Assembly: GCF_000372725.1 (NCBI RefSeq) | Contig: NW_005201249.1 | Coordinates: 223,970-287,969, forward strand | Length of the DNA stretch: 64,000 nucleotides | Direction: 5' to 3' | DNA from: Emiliania huxleyi CCMP1516 | Lineage: Eukaryota > Haptophyta > Isochrysidales > Noelaerhabdaceae | Shown: piece after piece, positions 55,938-64,000 of the stretch | Numbering within the stretch: the first letter of the stretch is position 1 | Layout of the letters: every line of letters begins with the position of its first letter | Notes under the pieces: generated by a model | The model's database searches: none | What the model saw: only the letters and a program-made list of their open reading frames with translations | What the model was told of the DNA's origin: nothing | Made by a program: the position numbers and the translations under genes

Positions 55938-56254
55938 GATCCCCGGGTAAGTGTACGTATGGTGACACGTCATTTTTTCAGAAAAACTAAGTGTCTAACA
56001 AACTACAAACATGGCACACATAATCACATATCACCCGGGGAATCAGCTCGCCCTCGCCCCGCCGCGAGCGAGGGAGGAGCCTCGAGAATTGCGCGGCACC
56101 TGGCCGCAGGCCAAAATTCTTTTCGCAGGCTTGTTCCTCAGGCTCCCGCGCGCGCCTTGCCACGCCGCGCCGCCTCCTTCTCGCTCACCCCTCCCGCCTC
56201 GCGCGAGTCTAGGTGGTGCCTGTTCCCCAGGCCCATTCGTTGCGAGGAGCTGCC
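55938..56254. promoter_or_regulatory. Intergenic/upstream region of NEDD8
   Basis: It contains an AAAATTCTTTT box (56113-56123) about 130 bp before the NEDD8 start, followed by CGCAGG, in the same orientation as the box before the CHAT gene. Confidence 0.35.
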
Positions 56255-57125
56255 ATGAACGTGCGCCGCCCGTTCCGCCCGCCTGACCGCTCCCGCGTTG
56301 CGCCGCGGCCTTGCGCCGACACTCCCTCCCCGATGGCGCGTGCAGATCAAGGTCAAGACGCTGACAGGTAAGGAGATTGAGATTGACATCGAGACGGATG
56401 ACACCATCTCGAGGATCAAGGCGCGGCACGCACGCCTCCCCTCCTCCCTTCCCGGTTGCGGCGCCGCCAGCCGCGGTCCGCGCACCACATGTCTCGGAAA
56501 GTGGGGTGGTGCTCACCATTGCGCGCCCGCGGTCGCCCGGCTGTGCCCTCGAGACGTGCGCCGCCCTCCTCCGCACGTAGGAGCGCGTCGAGGAGAAGGA
56601 GGGCATCCCTCCCCCGCAGCAGCGCCTCATCTTTGGAGGCAAGCAGATGAACGACGACAAGAAGGCGGGCGGCGCCCCTAAACTCGCACCTCCCCGCCAC
56701 CCCACCCACGCGCCGGCGCAGACTTATACACGGCTCACCTTCCTCAGTGAGCCCGCCATCCGCGCCGCACCCGCACCCTCCTACCCGTCTGTGCACACCT
56801 CGCAACCCGCCCTGCCCGCCGCCTCGCTGCCCGCCTGGCCGCCGCCCTACTGTTCCGCGCGCCAACACGGCGGGGCGGGAGAGACGCCTCCTCTCCTCGC
56901 CCTCCCTCTGTCCCACTCCCGCGCACTCCTTCCGGCCTTGCGCCCGTGGCGCGGCGCGGCGGAGGCGGCAGGCACACCCACAAGACACACCCAGAGGAAC
57001 GGCCGGAGGAAACACCCGAAAAGAGACGACCCGAGCGGGCCTGGCACCAGGCGAGCGAGTACAACATCGAGGGCGGCTCCGTCCTCCACCTCGTGCTTGC
57101 GCTGCGCGGCGGGCGGGGCCACTGA
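56255..57125 (+). CDS. NEDD8: NEDD8/Rub1 ubiquitin-like modifier precursor
   Basis: Exons 56255-56260 (just ATG AAC), 56346-56420, 56581-56664 and 57051-57125 give 79 aa. [45 protein letters not shown] and [18 protein letters not shown] are near-invariant NEDD8 sequence. The Ala in LALRGG (position 72) separates it from ubiquitin (Arg). The precursor ends GG-RGH, so a three-residue tail must be cleaved before conjugation to cullins. Introns: 85 nt GT-AG, 160 nt GC-AG (GCGCGG) and 386 nt GC-AG (GCGGGC). Because the protein is so conserved, these two GC donors are secure. The 6-nt coding first exon is inferred from the GTGCGC donor and the need for Met-x before IKVK. Confidence 0.93.
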
Positions 57126-57735
57126 GCGGAGCCACTCAACGTACCCCCCCCCCCCCCCTTTGGACTATGGACCCTCCCTTTCCCGCACCCCTTCCCATGG
57201 CGCATGGGCCCCTGGTACGTGGGCGTCGAGTCGGCGCGCGGGGCGCACGCCTCGCCGCAGGCCATCCGGGCCGCCCGCCATCGTTGGCTGACGGGCGGCG
57301 GCGGCCGCGCTGTCCGCGCCCCCCCTTGTTGTGAGTTGAGTGTTTTATGGCGTATGCGGCCGCAGCCCCTGGGCGGAGTACACAGCGGCGGGGGAGAGCT
57401 ATGCGGCAGGGCGTGGGGTGGGAGTATATTACGGGTATTGAATGAAAAAGAACTCTCGTGGTTGCTCCAAGTGCTCCAAGTGCACACACCGCCAGACGCA
57501 TCCTACACGCTCGCGGGCACGGGCGCGCCGCCACGGCACCCGGGCACCGCCCCGGACCGCTCCCGCGCCCCCTCTCCCTCGCGACTTTGCGCATGTACAG
57601 CAATCTAGCTGTGTCAAGCATGATAGATAGACAGGTATAGAAAGAAAGTGTGCATTTACTTATATACGAAAGGTCTCCAAAAAGAATTCAACGAAAGCGA
57701 CTCTCTCATACAGCACAACAGAGTGTTCATCAACA
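57126..57735. other. Intergenic, partial repeat E
   Basis: GCTCCAAGTGCTCCAAGTGC (57466-57485) is a partial inverse copy of repeat E. No gene recognised. Confidence 0.45.
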
Positions 57736-57983
57736 GGGTTCCGGGCGGCTCCTAGCCAGATAGCAAGGGGGTCTGTTGACCACGGTGACACCCATGCAAT
57801 AGGTAGGTAGGTCCGGTTTTGACCGCCCCAGAGGGCCCTACAACAGGTAGGTACCCCCTATTTTCGTCTTTTTTCGCTTCGCTGCGCGGCCTGAGGATAG
57901 GTAGCTGGTAGGTAGGTAGGAGGGCGTTTTGGTGGCGCGAGTCATGGTGAACAGACCCCCTATCTGGCTAGGAGCCGGAACCC
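57736..57983. mobile_element. Foldback/MITE-like element
   Basis: The left arm GGGTTCCGGGCGGCTCCTAG..CCAGATAG..GGGGGTCTGTTGACCA (57736-57784) is the imperfect inverse of the right arm TGGTGAACAGACCCCC..TATCTGGCTAGGAGCCGGAACCC (about 57945-57983). The interior carries repeated GTAGGTAGGT runs. No clear target-site duplication is seen, so the class is undetermined. Confidence 0.65.
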
Positions 57984-58286
57984 AAGGATCGACACAGGTC
58001 CGTCACAGTTCCCCATGCCGCGGATTTAGTTATTTGCGAATCTGTTTCGTGGTAAGGCCTCAGAAAGAAAAAGATAATTGGCAAGGAACGCACTCGGTCG
58101 TGAGGAACGGCGAAGCTTTCTTCGGGGGGGCGGGAGTGAAGTCGGGAGTGCTTGGCTTTTGCTGCGCGACCCCGGCTCGCAACTGTGGCCGGCGCGGTCA
58201 GACACCCCCGATGCGCGACGCTCGCCGTCAGCGTCCTTGGTGGACGCAGCTGTCACGCTCTCGGCTCCCGTGTGTGACGCGCCGGC

Positions 58287-58604
58287 TCATCCCTGATCCT
58301 CGGCCTCGTGGTCCGGGTGCTCGGGCTCAGGCTCCTCCCACAGGCTCTCCGCCTCAGTTGAGCCGTCCTCCGCCACCACGAGCTTGGCGGCGAGCACAGG
58401 GGGGAAGTGAGAGCGAGAGGCGGTCGTGGGGTAGCGTCGGAGGAGAGATGTGGCAGGCAGCGGAGGGCAGGGGCGGTAGCGTTGTGTGGCCACCTTGCAG
58501 AGCGTGTAGACTCCCCTTCCCTTTAGCAGCTCGCTCGCGCGGCGGCTGGTCGCCTCGCCCTCAGCGACCGCGCCGAGTCCCGCTAGGCCTACAGCCGCCG
58601 AGCC
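58287..58604 (-). CDS. Hypothetical protein, last two exons
   Basis: Exons 58604-58494 (37 codons, ending LLKGRGVYTLCK) and 58382-58287 (31 residues, VVAEDGSTEAESLWEEPEPE, then a stop) join in phase across a 111-nt GT-AG intron. The preceding acceptor GGTAG is plausible, but no upstream exon was found. The C-terminus is acidic. Family not recognised. Confidence 0.35.
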   Translation of the reverse strand, partial: GSAAVGLAGLGAVAEGEATSRRASELLKGRGVYTLCKVATQRYRPCPPLPATSLLRRYPTTASRSHFPPVLAAKLVVAEDGSTEAESLWEEPEPEHPDHEAEDQG

Positions 58605-59053
58605 CTACCGTGGTTGCTGTCTGTCACTGTCTCGAGCTTGTATCGCTGGGACCTGGGTCTGCTATCAGTCTCGAGCGTGTGTCGCTGGGTCTGCTATCAG
58701 TGAGGTGACTGAGGAGGTCGACCGCCTCCGTCGGCGTTCAAGAGGTCGATCGCCTCCGAGAGGTCCGTATAGCCGCACCTTTCCAGGGTCAATCATGCTG
58801 CGGCATTTGTGACTGGGAAAGGGCACAGAAGGTGGCGACAGCGATGGACGAGCGGGTGGTGGTTACGAGGGAGGTGGTGCGGACCTGTCCCTGAGTGCAT
58901 CGCAGAAAGAGGCGACCTTGCAGTCGGAATTAAACAGCAGCGTCAGACCCTGGGAGTATCGGACCTGCACCCACGCCATTGAAGCAGCAGCGCTCGCGCC
59001 AGCGCTCGCAGGGACGAACGTAGAAACCGTAACCGTCACTGCACTGGGCGGCC

Positions 59054-59405
59054 ATGCTTCGCCGGACCGAGTCCGAGCAGCGGCGGCGCGTCGAGGCGCA
59101 GCGGCAGCAGCGGGAGGAGCTTGACGAGCAGCGGCGCCTCAAGCAGCAGCGTCTGCAGCGCGAGAAGGACGAACAGCATCAGCAGGCGCGGCAACGCGGG
59201 ACGCTGGAACACAACACCGCAAAATTGCTTACCCTGCACCTGTGTCAGGACGCGGCGCTGTTCGGCGGCCGCTTTCTTGCCGGCGTCAGCGATGAGATGG
59301 TCGAGCAGGTCTCGCCACAGGGGGGTGGCTCCAGCGCGCGCGGCCAGATCCGCATGATGCCGTACGTACCGCGCCGGCCGCCGAGCGGCGGGGGCACCCT
59401 ACAAT
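59054..59405 (+). CDS. Coiled-coil exon interrupted by LINE insertion
   Basis: ATG 59054 starts a Gln/Arg/Glu-rich coiled coil (EELDEQRRLKQQRLQREKDE), then HLCQDAALFGGRFLAGVSDE and PPSGGGTLQ. The frame continues by chance into the LINE ORF, giving an apparent 1272-aa fusion. Because a 14-bp duplication ends at 59405 and repeats at 63033, I read this as a host exon whose other side resumes at 63047 (L-Y, then a possible GTGGCG donor). The host gene's identity is unknown. Confidence 0.4.
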
Positions 59406-62400
59406 CTTTTGAGCGGCATGGAGGCTGCGCGCTGCTAGCGCGTCGGCGGGGGTGGCGCTGCCATATGCAAGCGCACTTGAGGCCGTCTGACGGTCCTGGT
59501 CGCTTCAGCAACGCCACTACACCCCACGAGTGTCGCTCGTCTGGAAAGCGAGGGCCTCGTCTCCAGCCCGGCTGCGGCCGGGCACCTGGCGTCCACCACG
59601 GGCGTGCACAGAGGGTGCAGCGGTGGAAGATCCCAACTCATGTCATCTACTCGCAGAACGCACGTGGGCTCAAGACCGACAGCGCTCTCACCGAGGCTAT
59701 CGACGCTCTCCGACACCGCTCAGGCTTCTCTGCCGGGCTGCAGGAGACGTGGAGAACGGGCCTGGAGGAGATTGAGGAGGACGGCTTCGTCTTCCTCGGC
59801 GCTGCACCCGCTGTACAGAACGGACGCGGCTCAAAAGGAGTCGGCATCCTGCTCTCGCCACTGGCTGTCGCTGCGTGGCGAGCAGCTGGAGCCGTTGTGC
59901 ACAACGACGTAGGCCCGCGGGTTATCGCAGTGCGTATGGAGGTTGAAGATTCGGCTGGCAGGAAGCAGGGACTGTTTCAAGTGGCGTCGTATGCGCCTAT
60001 CTCGACAGCCCCGGACACCGAAAAGGACGAATATGAGACCGCTCTCGCCTGTGTGCTCTCGCGACGGCAGTCCGGCGACATTGTGATTGTCTGTGCTGAC
60101 ACCAATGCGAGCATCGGACGCGGCTGCCTTGGCGGCCAAAATGTCAACTACGGTGCGGTCGGTTCTCATGGTATCGACTTTCTCAATGACTCTGGGCGCC
60201 GCCTGCGCTCGTTTATGGAGCTGCACGACCTTGCTGCACTGTCCTCGTTCTTCAAGAAGCCGTTTTACGGGACGTGGCTGCACCCGTGCAGTAAGCTGCA
60301 GAAGCAGCTGGATCACATCATGATCTCTCGATGCGACTTGAAGAGATTCACAGACGCCGGGGCATGCTGTGGACAGTTGATCGACAGCGACCACAGTGCT
60401 GTCTTCTGCAAGCTGCGCTTCACAGTGCGGCTTCGACGCAAACTGGAGCCGCGTGCTCAGCTCGCTCGACTCGACACCGCACCGTTGCTGAACCAGGACC
60501 AGGCGGTCCAGTTCGCTACGGATGTGGTGACGAGCCTCGGCACATCCGACGCCTCGGCCGTATCGTACTCAACACTGGCCAAGGCGGTGGAAAAGACCGC
60601 TGCCGAGACGCTCCCCAAGCGTGAGCGGCCTGCGCCGCTGTGGTTTGCGGCGAAGGAGGGCGTTTTGCGTGCCGCCATCGCGAACCGCAACGCCACCTTC
60701 AACGCTCATCAGCGGCAACCGACGGCGGACGCTGCCGCTCGATATCGACAGGCGCGCTCACGCGTGCAGCTCGAAATCAGGCGTGCCAAGTCGGATTGGA
60801 TCCTCGGCAAATGCACCGCCATCAACGATGGCATCTGCGGCGCCACGGGATCCGCGGCCGCCTGGGCGACCGTAAAGGTGCTCAAGGCTGGCCTCGCGCC
60901 GCCGCGCCGTGCACCACCGGCAAAGATGAAAAAGGCCGATGGCTCTCTCGCTGACACGCCAGAGGAGAATGCGAGCGTCTTTGCCGACGCGTTCTCCCAG
61001 CTGTATGGTCGAGAGGCGTCCTTCGACCCCTCGGTGCTCGACGACCTGCCACAGAGGCCGGTCGCCGTTGGTCTTGACCACGTACCGTCGGACGACGAGA
61101 TTCAGCTGGCGACGAGCAAGCTGCACGCTACTGCTCCGGGCCCATCAGGCCTGCATGCACGGCTGTGGCAGGCTCTCGTGTCGACGAGCGACGGATTTGG
61201 CTTCGTGAGACATCTCGTGCAACACTTCTGGGAGACCGAAGAGTTGCCCGAGGGGTGGGAGACGGGGCTGCTCAGTATCCTGCCCAAGAAGGGTGACCTG
61301 AGCCTCCCTGGAAACTACCGTGGGATCATGATGCTCGAGACGGCGTACAAGATCGCTGGCAACATCATCCTCGTTCGGCTCAAACCGATCAAGGAGGGTG
61401 GAACGCTGAATCACGAGAACCAAAACGGCTTCCGGCCGAACCGTGGCTGCTTCGACGCGATATTCTCGATCAAAACGCTGATCAAGAAGCGTCGAGAGCA
61501 CGGCCTCGAGACCTGGCTGTTGCTAATCGACCTGGTCAAGGCGTTTGACCGTGTACCGCGCGAGCTGCTTTGGCGCGTGATGCTGAAGCAGGGCGTGCCT
61601 CCCAAGATCGTCTCGCTGCTGAAGGCGCTGCATGCGACGGTCAAGGTCCAGTTCGAGGTGGGTGGCGTGAAGAAGGTGATCGACTCGATTATCGGCGTCA
61701 AGCAGGGCGACCTACTCGGCCCCGAGTTGTTCATCTTTTTCATGGCGGCGGTCATGGAGACGTGGCGCCTCCACCACGACTTCGAGCTGTGCGTCGTCCG
61801 CTCGAAGAACGATTTTGTCCTCACCGGTCGGCGCCCGTCTACCGTCGGCGATGTTGAGTTCTCCCTCAGAGACTCCATGTACGCCGACGACGCGGGCCTC
61901 GCCTTCTGCTCTCGGCGCGGCGTCGAGGTCGAGACGCCCAAGGTGGTCGCGCACTTCGCTCGCTGGGGCATGGAGATCCACGTCGGCAAGGACGGCTCCA
62001 ACGGCGAGCCTCGCAAGGACTCGAAGTCGGAGGTGCTCTTCTGCGCGGCGGCGCCGACCTCGTACAACAACCCCGCCACCTACGACGGCGCCGACCTGTC
62101 CGACATCAAGCTGCCCGGCGGCTGCTTCATGCCGGTCGTGGACCGCTTCAAATATCTTGGGAGCTACCTCAACCGCGACTGCAGCGACGGGCTCGACGTC
62201 GACAGCCGGATCGAGTCGGCAGGCCGAGCTTTTGGCGCTCTTCGGAAGTGCCTTTTCAGCTCGAGGGACGTCTCGTTTGCCGCCAAGCGCGCGGTCTACA
62301 CCTCGCTCATCCTCTCCATCCTGCTCTACGGGTGCGAGTGCTGGGCGCTCACCGAGCGCCTCCTCCACCGTCTCCGCGTCTTCCACGCACAGTGCGTGCG

Positions 62401-63032
62401 TGCGATGTGTCGTGTCACTCGCAAGCACGTGTGGGAGCACCACATCACGACTGGCGAACTCTGCGCCAGGCTAGGTCTCGACTTCATCGACTACTACATC
62501 GACCGACGCCGGCTGGGCTGGCTCGGGCATGTCAGCAGGATGGATTTCAATCGCCTACCTCGTCGCATGCTCTCATCGTGGGTGCCTCACGGCCGGCCGA
62601 TCGGGTGCCCCAACATGACGTTTGGGCGCAGCATCCGCACCGCGCTCGACAAGTTCCACATCGGCCGCTCGAGGTGGCCCGAGCTCGCCGCCGATCGCTC
62701 GGCCTGGCGCCAGGCGCTGGAGAACAGGCGCCCGCCCGACGCCTTCTTTGCCATGCCAGCGAGGGCTAGGCCGCCCTCCCCGCGCATTGCGCGCACTAAA
62801 CCAGTGCGCTCATGCTTGGCGAGAACCAATGCAGCGATGGACAGCTCGCTACAGGCGCTCGCGGGGTCGTGAGTGGGGGTCCCCACCGCTGCCCCTCTGA
62901 CTAAACTTTTGTCTGTGGTGATGCCTTTCCCTGAGAACGCACACAACGCCTCGTGTGTAATGCCCTGTGTTTCCGCGAGTGCGTGTGCCCCGTCGTCCAT
63001 GCTAGGACGTGTGTAACACTGACTGACTGACT
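59406..63032 (+). mobile_element. Full-length-looking non-LTR retrotransposon (LINE)
   Basis: It is bounded by perfect 14-bp direct repeats GGGCACCCTACAAT (59392-59405 and 63033-63046). It ends with a CTGA microsatellite tail (63017-63032) instead of poly-A. One long ORF encodes endonuclease and RT. A 3' UTR of about 145 bp follows the stop. The size is 3.6 kb. Confidence 0.85.
59465..62872 (+). CDS. LINE ORF2-type protein: EEP endonuclease + reverse transcriptase
   Basis: About 1135 aa if it starts at Met 59465, the first in-frame Met inside the element. The apurinic-like (EEP) endonuclease shows SQNARGL, GLQETW, ADTNAS and LDHIMISR..SDHSAVF. The RT shows GNYRGIMML, NGFRPNRG, LIDLVKAFDRVPRELLW (motif A), GVKQGDLLGPELF (motif B) and MYADDAG (motif C, TACGCCGACGAC at 61880) and thumb/tail motifs FKYLGSYLN, LLYGCECWALT and RRRLGWLGHVSRMDFNRLPR. 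There is no stop or frameshift, and all catalytic blocks are present. It nicks target DNA and primes reverse transcription in the nucleus. Clade assignment needs a tree. Confidence 0.9.
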   Translation: MQAHLRPSDGPGRFSNATTPHECRSSGKRGPRLQPGCGRAPGVHHGRAQRVQRWKIPTHVIYSQNARGLKTDSALTEAIDALRHRSGFSAGLQETWRTGLEEIEEDGFVFLGAAPAVQNGRGSKGVGILLSPLAVAAWRAAGAVVHNDVGPRVIAVRMEVEDSAGRKQGLFQVASYAPISTAPDTEKDEYETALACVLSRRQSGDIVIVCADTNASIGRGCLGGQNVNYGAVGSHGIDFLNDSGRRLRSFMELHDLAALSSFFKKPFYGTWLHPCSKLQKQLDHIMISRCDLKRFTDAGACCGQLIDSDHSAVFCKLRFTVRLRRKLEPRAQLARLDTAPLLNQDQAVQFATDVVTSLGTSDASAVSYSTLAKAVEKTAAETLPKRERPAPLWFAAKEGVLRAAIANRNATFNAHQRQPTADAAARYRQARSRVQLEIRRAKSDWILGKCTAINDGICGATGSAAAWATVKVLKAGLAPPRRAPPAKMKKADGSLADTPEENASVFADAFSQLYGREASFDPSVLDDLPQRPVAVGLDHVPSDDEIQLATSKLHATAPGPSGLHARLWQALVSTSDGFGFVRHLVQHFWETEELPEGWETGLLSILPKKGDLSLPGNYRGIMMLETAYKIAGNIILVRLKPIKEGGTLNHENQNGFRPNRGCFDAIFSIKTLIKKRREHGLETWLLLIDLVKAFDRVPRELLWRVMLKQGVPPKIVSLLKALHATVKVQFEVGGVKKVIDSIIGVKQGDLLGPELFIFFMAAVMETWRLHHDFELCVVRSKNDFVLTGRRPSTVGDVEFSLRDSMYADDAGLAFCSRRGVEVETPKVVAHFARWGMEIHVGKDGSNGEPRKDSKSEVLFCAAAPTSYNNPATYDGADLSDIKLPGGCFMPVVDRFKYLGSYLNRDCSDGLDVDSRIESAGRAFGALRKCLFSSRDVSFAAKRAVYTSLILSILLYGCECWALTERLLHRLRVFHAQCVRAMCRVTRKHVWEHHITTGELCARLGLDFIDYYIDRRRLGWLGHVSRMDFNRLPRRMLSSWVPHGRPIGCPNMTFGRSIRTALDKFHIGRSRWPELAADRSAWRQALENRRPPDAFFAMPARARPPSPRIARTKPVRSCLARTNAAMDSSLQALAGS

Positions 63033-63256
63033 GGGCACCCTACAATTGTACGTGGCGAGTAGAGGCCCCGCCCACCCAGGGTACCCTCTCCGAGGACCAC
63101 CCATTTGGGCTCTTTCGAGGACTCGCCGGGGCTCTGCTCCAAGAGACCTCGACGCAGCGCGCGTTTCTCTTCTCGCCGGGGAGAACGAGACCCTAAACCG
63201 AAAAAAAAAGACGCGGGCAATCAACAGAGAGAAGGCTCGGTGTGCAAGCTCTCTTG

Positions 63257-63722
63257 ATGCCGGTGGGTGTTGTGGCGGAGGCGGCGCCCGCGGCGTCCAG
63301 CAGCGGCGTCGGGCTCGAGGCGATCGCCTCGTCCAACATGGCGCCGTTCCTGACGAAGCTGTTTGACATCGTCTCCGCGACGACGACAGGTGCGCAGCTT
63401 CAGTTTACTGCGTCGCACCCCGGCCGGCGCAAGGGATAAACCAGACCGGGGCGGCGGCGCGGAGTCGGGGGCTGCTGCGTCCGAGAGAGGGCACCTCCGT
63501 CGGCCGGCGCCTCTCGCTGGCCAGCGCGGCCACACGACTCATCCCGTTGCACTCGGTCGTCCATGTTATTCCTCCTTTCCCGCGCGCCACAGACCGCTGC
63601 ATCGCGTGGACATCGCGCGGCGATTCGTTTGTCATCTCGGACCCGGACGGCTTCGCGCGTGACATCCTCCCCACATACTTCAAGCACAACAACATCCGCT
63701 CTTTTGTCCGCCAGCTCAACAC
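63257..63722 (+). CDS. Heat shock factor DNA-binding domain protein (3' partial)
   Basis: Exon 1 is 63257-63389 and exon 2 is 63593-63722, with a 203-nt GT-AG intron in phase 1. Together they encode [40 protein letters not shown] and [19 protein letters not shown], the winged-helix core of HSF including the recognition helix (SFVRQLN). A GTGCGC donor ends exon 2 where YGF should follow, so the rest lies beyond the window. The LINE lies only about 210 bp upstream and so replaces or displaces its promoter or an upstream exon. A transcription factor for proteotoxic stress; nuclear. Confidence 0.9.
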
Positions 63723-64000
63723 GTGCGCCGCCGGCTGCCTCTCCGCTCCTCGCACTCTCTCCCCCTCCCCCCTGCCCCCTTCCCCCGCCCTCTCCCTCCT
63801 TGCCCCCATCTCTCCACCTTCCCCAAGCGCCTTCCCCTCCCCTCCCCTCCTCCCCAACCTCCCTCGCTACCCCCCCCCACCCCCCCATAAACTATCAACA
63901 CATCAATCCATACCTCTACCATTCTACCACTACATCAACCCATCTATTCTTCTCATCCTCAACACACTCACTCTAAAAATCCTCCTTCTACAAATTCTCA
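63723..64000. other. Intron start, then low-quality or CT-rich sequence
   Basis: After the HSF donor the sequence becomes C/T runs and then an A/T-rich stuttered tail unlike the rest of the window. It resembles the poor stretch at 42.5-43.07 kb. Probably a contig end. Confidence 0.6.

Noticed and set aside
56298-57334. Several 100-250-aa ORFs over the NEDD8 locus
   Set aside because: They read through the introns. Only the spliced frame gives the conserved ubiquitin-like fold.
59054-62872. A single 1272-aa coiled-coil/reverse transcriptase fusion protein
   Set aside because: A perfect 14-bp target-site duplication starts at codon 114, so the N-terminal part is host sequence and the fusion is accidental.

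Overview
The window is nuclear DNA from a GC-rich, intron-bearing alga. A haptophyte such as Emiliania/Gephyrocapsa is my best guess. The evidence is: plastid presequences with a signal peptide followed by an F-containing transit motif (AAAFTAP); pherophorin-like Pro-rich secreted proteins; multi-exon genes with many GC-AG introns alongside GT-AG ones; and strong GC-rich simple sequence. Two 100-N gaps (4917-5016 and 43069-43168), with poor sequence beside the second gap and at the window end, point to a shotgun assembly.

Layout, left to right. 1-5.3 kb: the 3' part of a large receptor-like gene (POMP-like repeats, Cys-rich region, membrane segments, two TIR-like modules). 5.5-5.85 kb: a hAT-type MITE. 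6.7-8.7 kb: a pherophorin-like gene. 9.3-10.4 kb: a possible decayed SET-domain gene. 10.9-11.5 kb: a hypothetical gene. 12.0-12.8 kb (-): an SGNH/PC-esterase-like gene. 13.2-16.3 kb: a dynamin with PH and GED. 16.4-18.0 kb (-): a secreted vWD-like protein. 18.8-19.6 kb (-): a DUF1275 membrane protein. 21-22.8 kb (-): an EF-hand-containing protein. 23.5-25.9 kb (-): a broken reverse transcriptase. 26.1-27.1 kb: a CmcJ/NvfI-family oxygenase-like gene. 27.6-30.1 kb: two genes in opposite orientation sharing one plastid presequence. 31.7-34.1 kb: a CRAL-TRIO gene, then a damaged TPR gene that ends in a retroelement tail. 35.4-36.8 kb (-): a phytase-like esterase. 38.8-39.6 kb (-): a 5'-incomplete mitochondrial carrier. 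39.9-40.5 kb: RsfS/Iojap. 43.2-44.8 kb: a C2-like gene. 45.2-46.5 kb: an SDR. 46.7-47.7 kb (-): a nucleotide-sugar/triose-phosphate transporter-like gene. 48.7-51.3 kb: a RhoGAP. 54.7-55.9 kb: a CHAT/caspase-like protein. 56.3-57.1 kb: NEDD8. 57.7-58.0 kb: a foldback element. 59.4-63.0 kb: an apparently intact LINE with 14-bp target-site duplications. 63.3 kb to the end: the start of a heat shock factor.

The genes are not an operon or a pathway. They are unrelated eukaryotic housekeeping and signalling genes separated by dispersed repeats. The most interesting signals are structural: pervasive GC-AG and a few apparent GA-AG introns; a sense-oriented CCGAGAY repeat inside introns; a RhoGAP intron built of about seven ~72-bp units, each carrying a splice-acceptor/exon-start copy; a shared AAAATTCTTTT box upstream of several start codons; and recent mobile elements with clean target-site duplications. 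Exon coordinates below were read by eye from conserved protein sequence, frame and splice dinucleotides. No search or transcript data were available.
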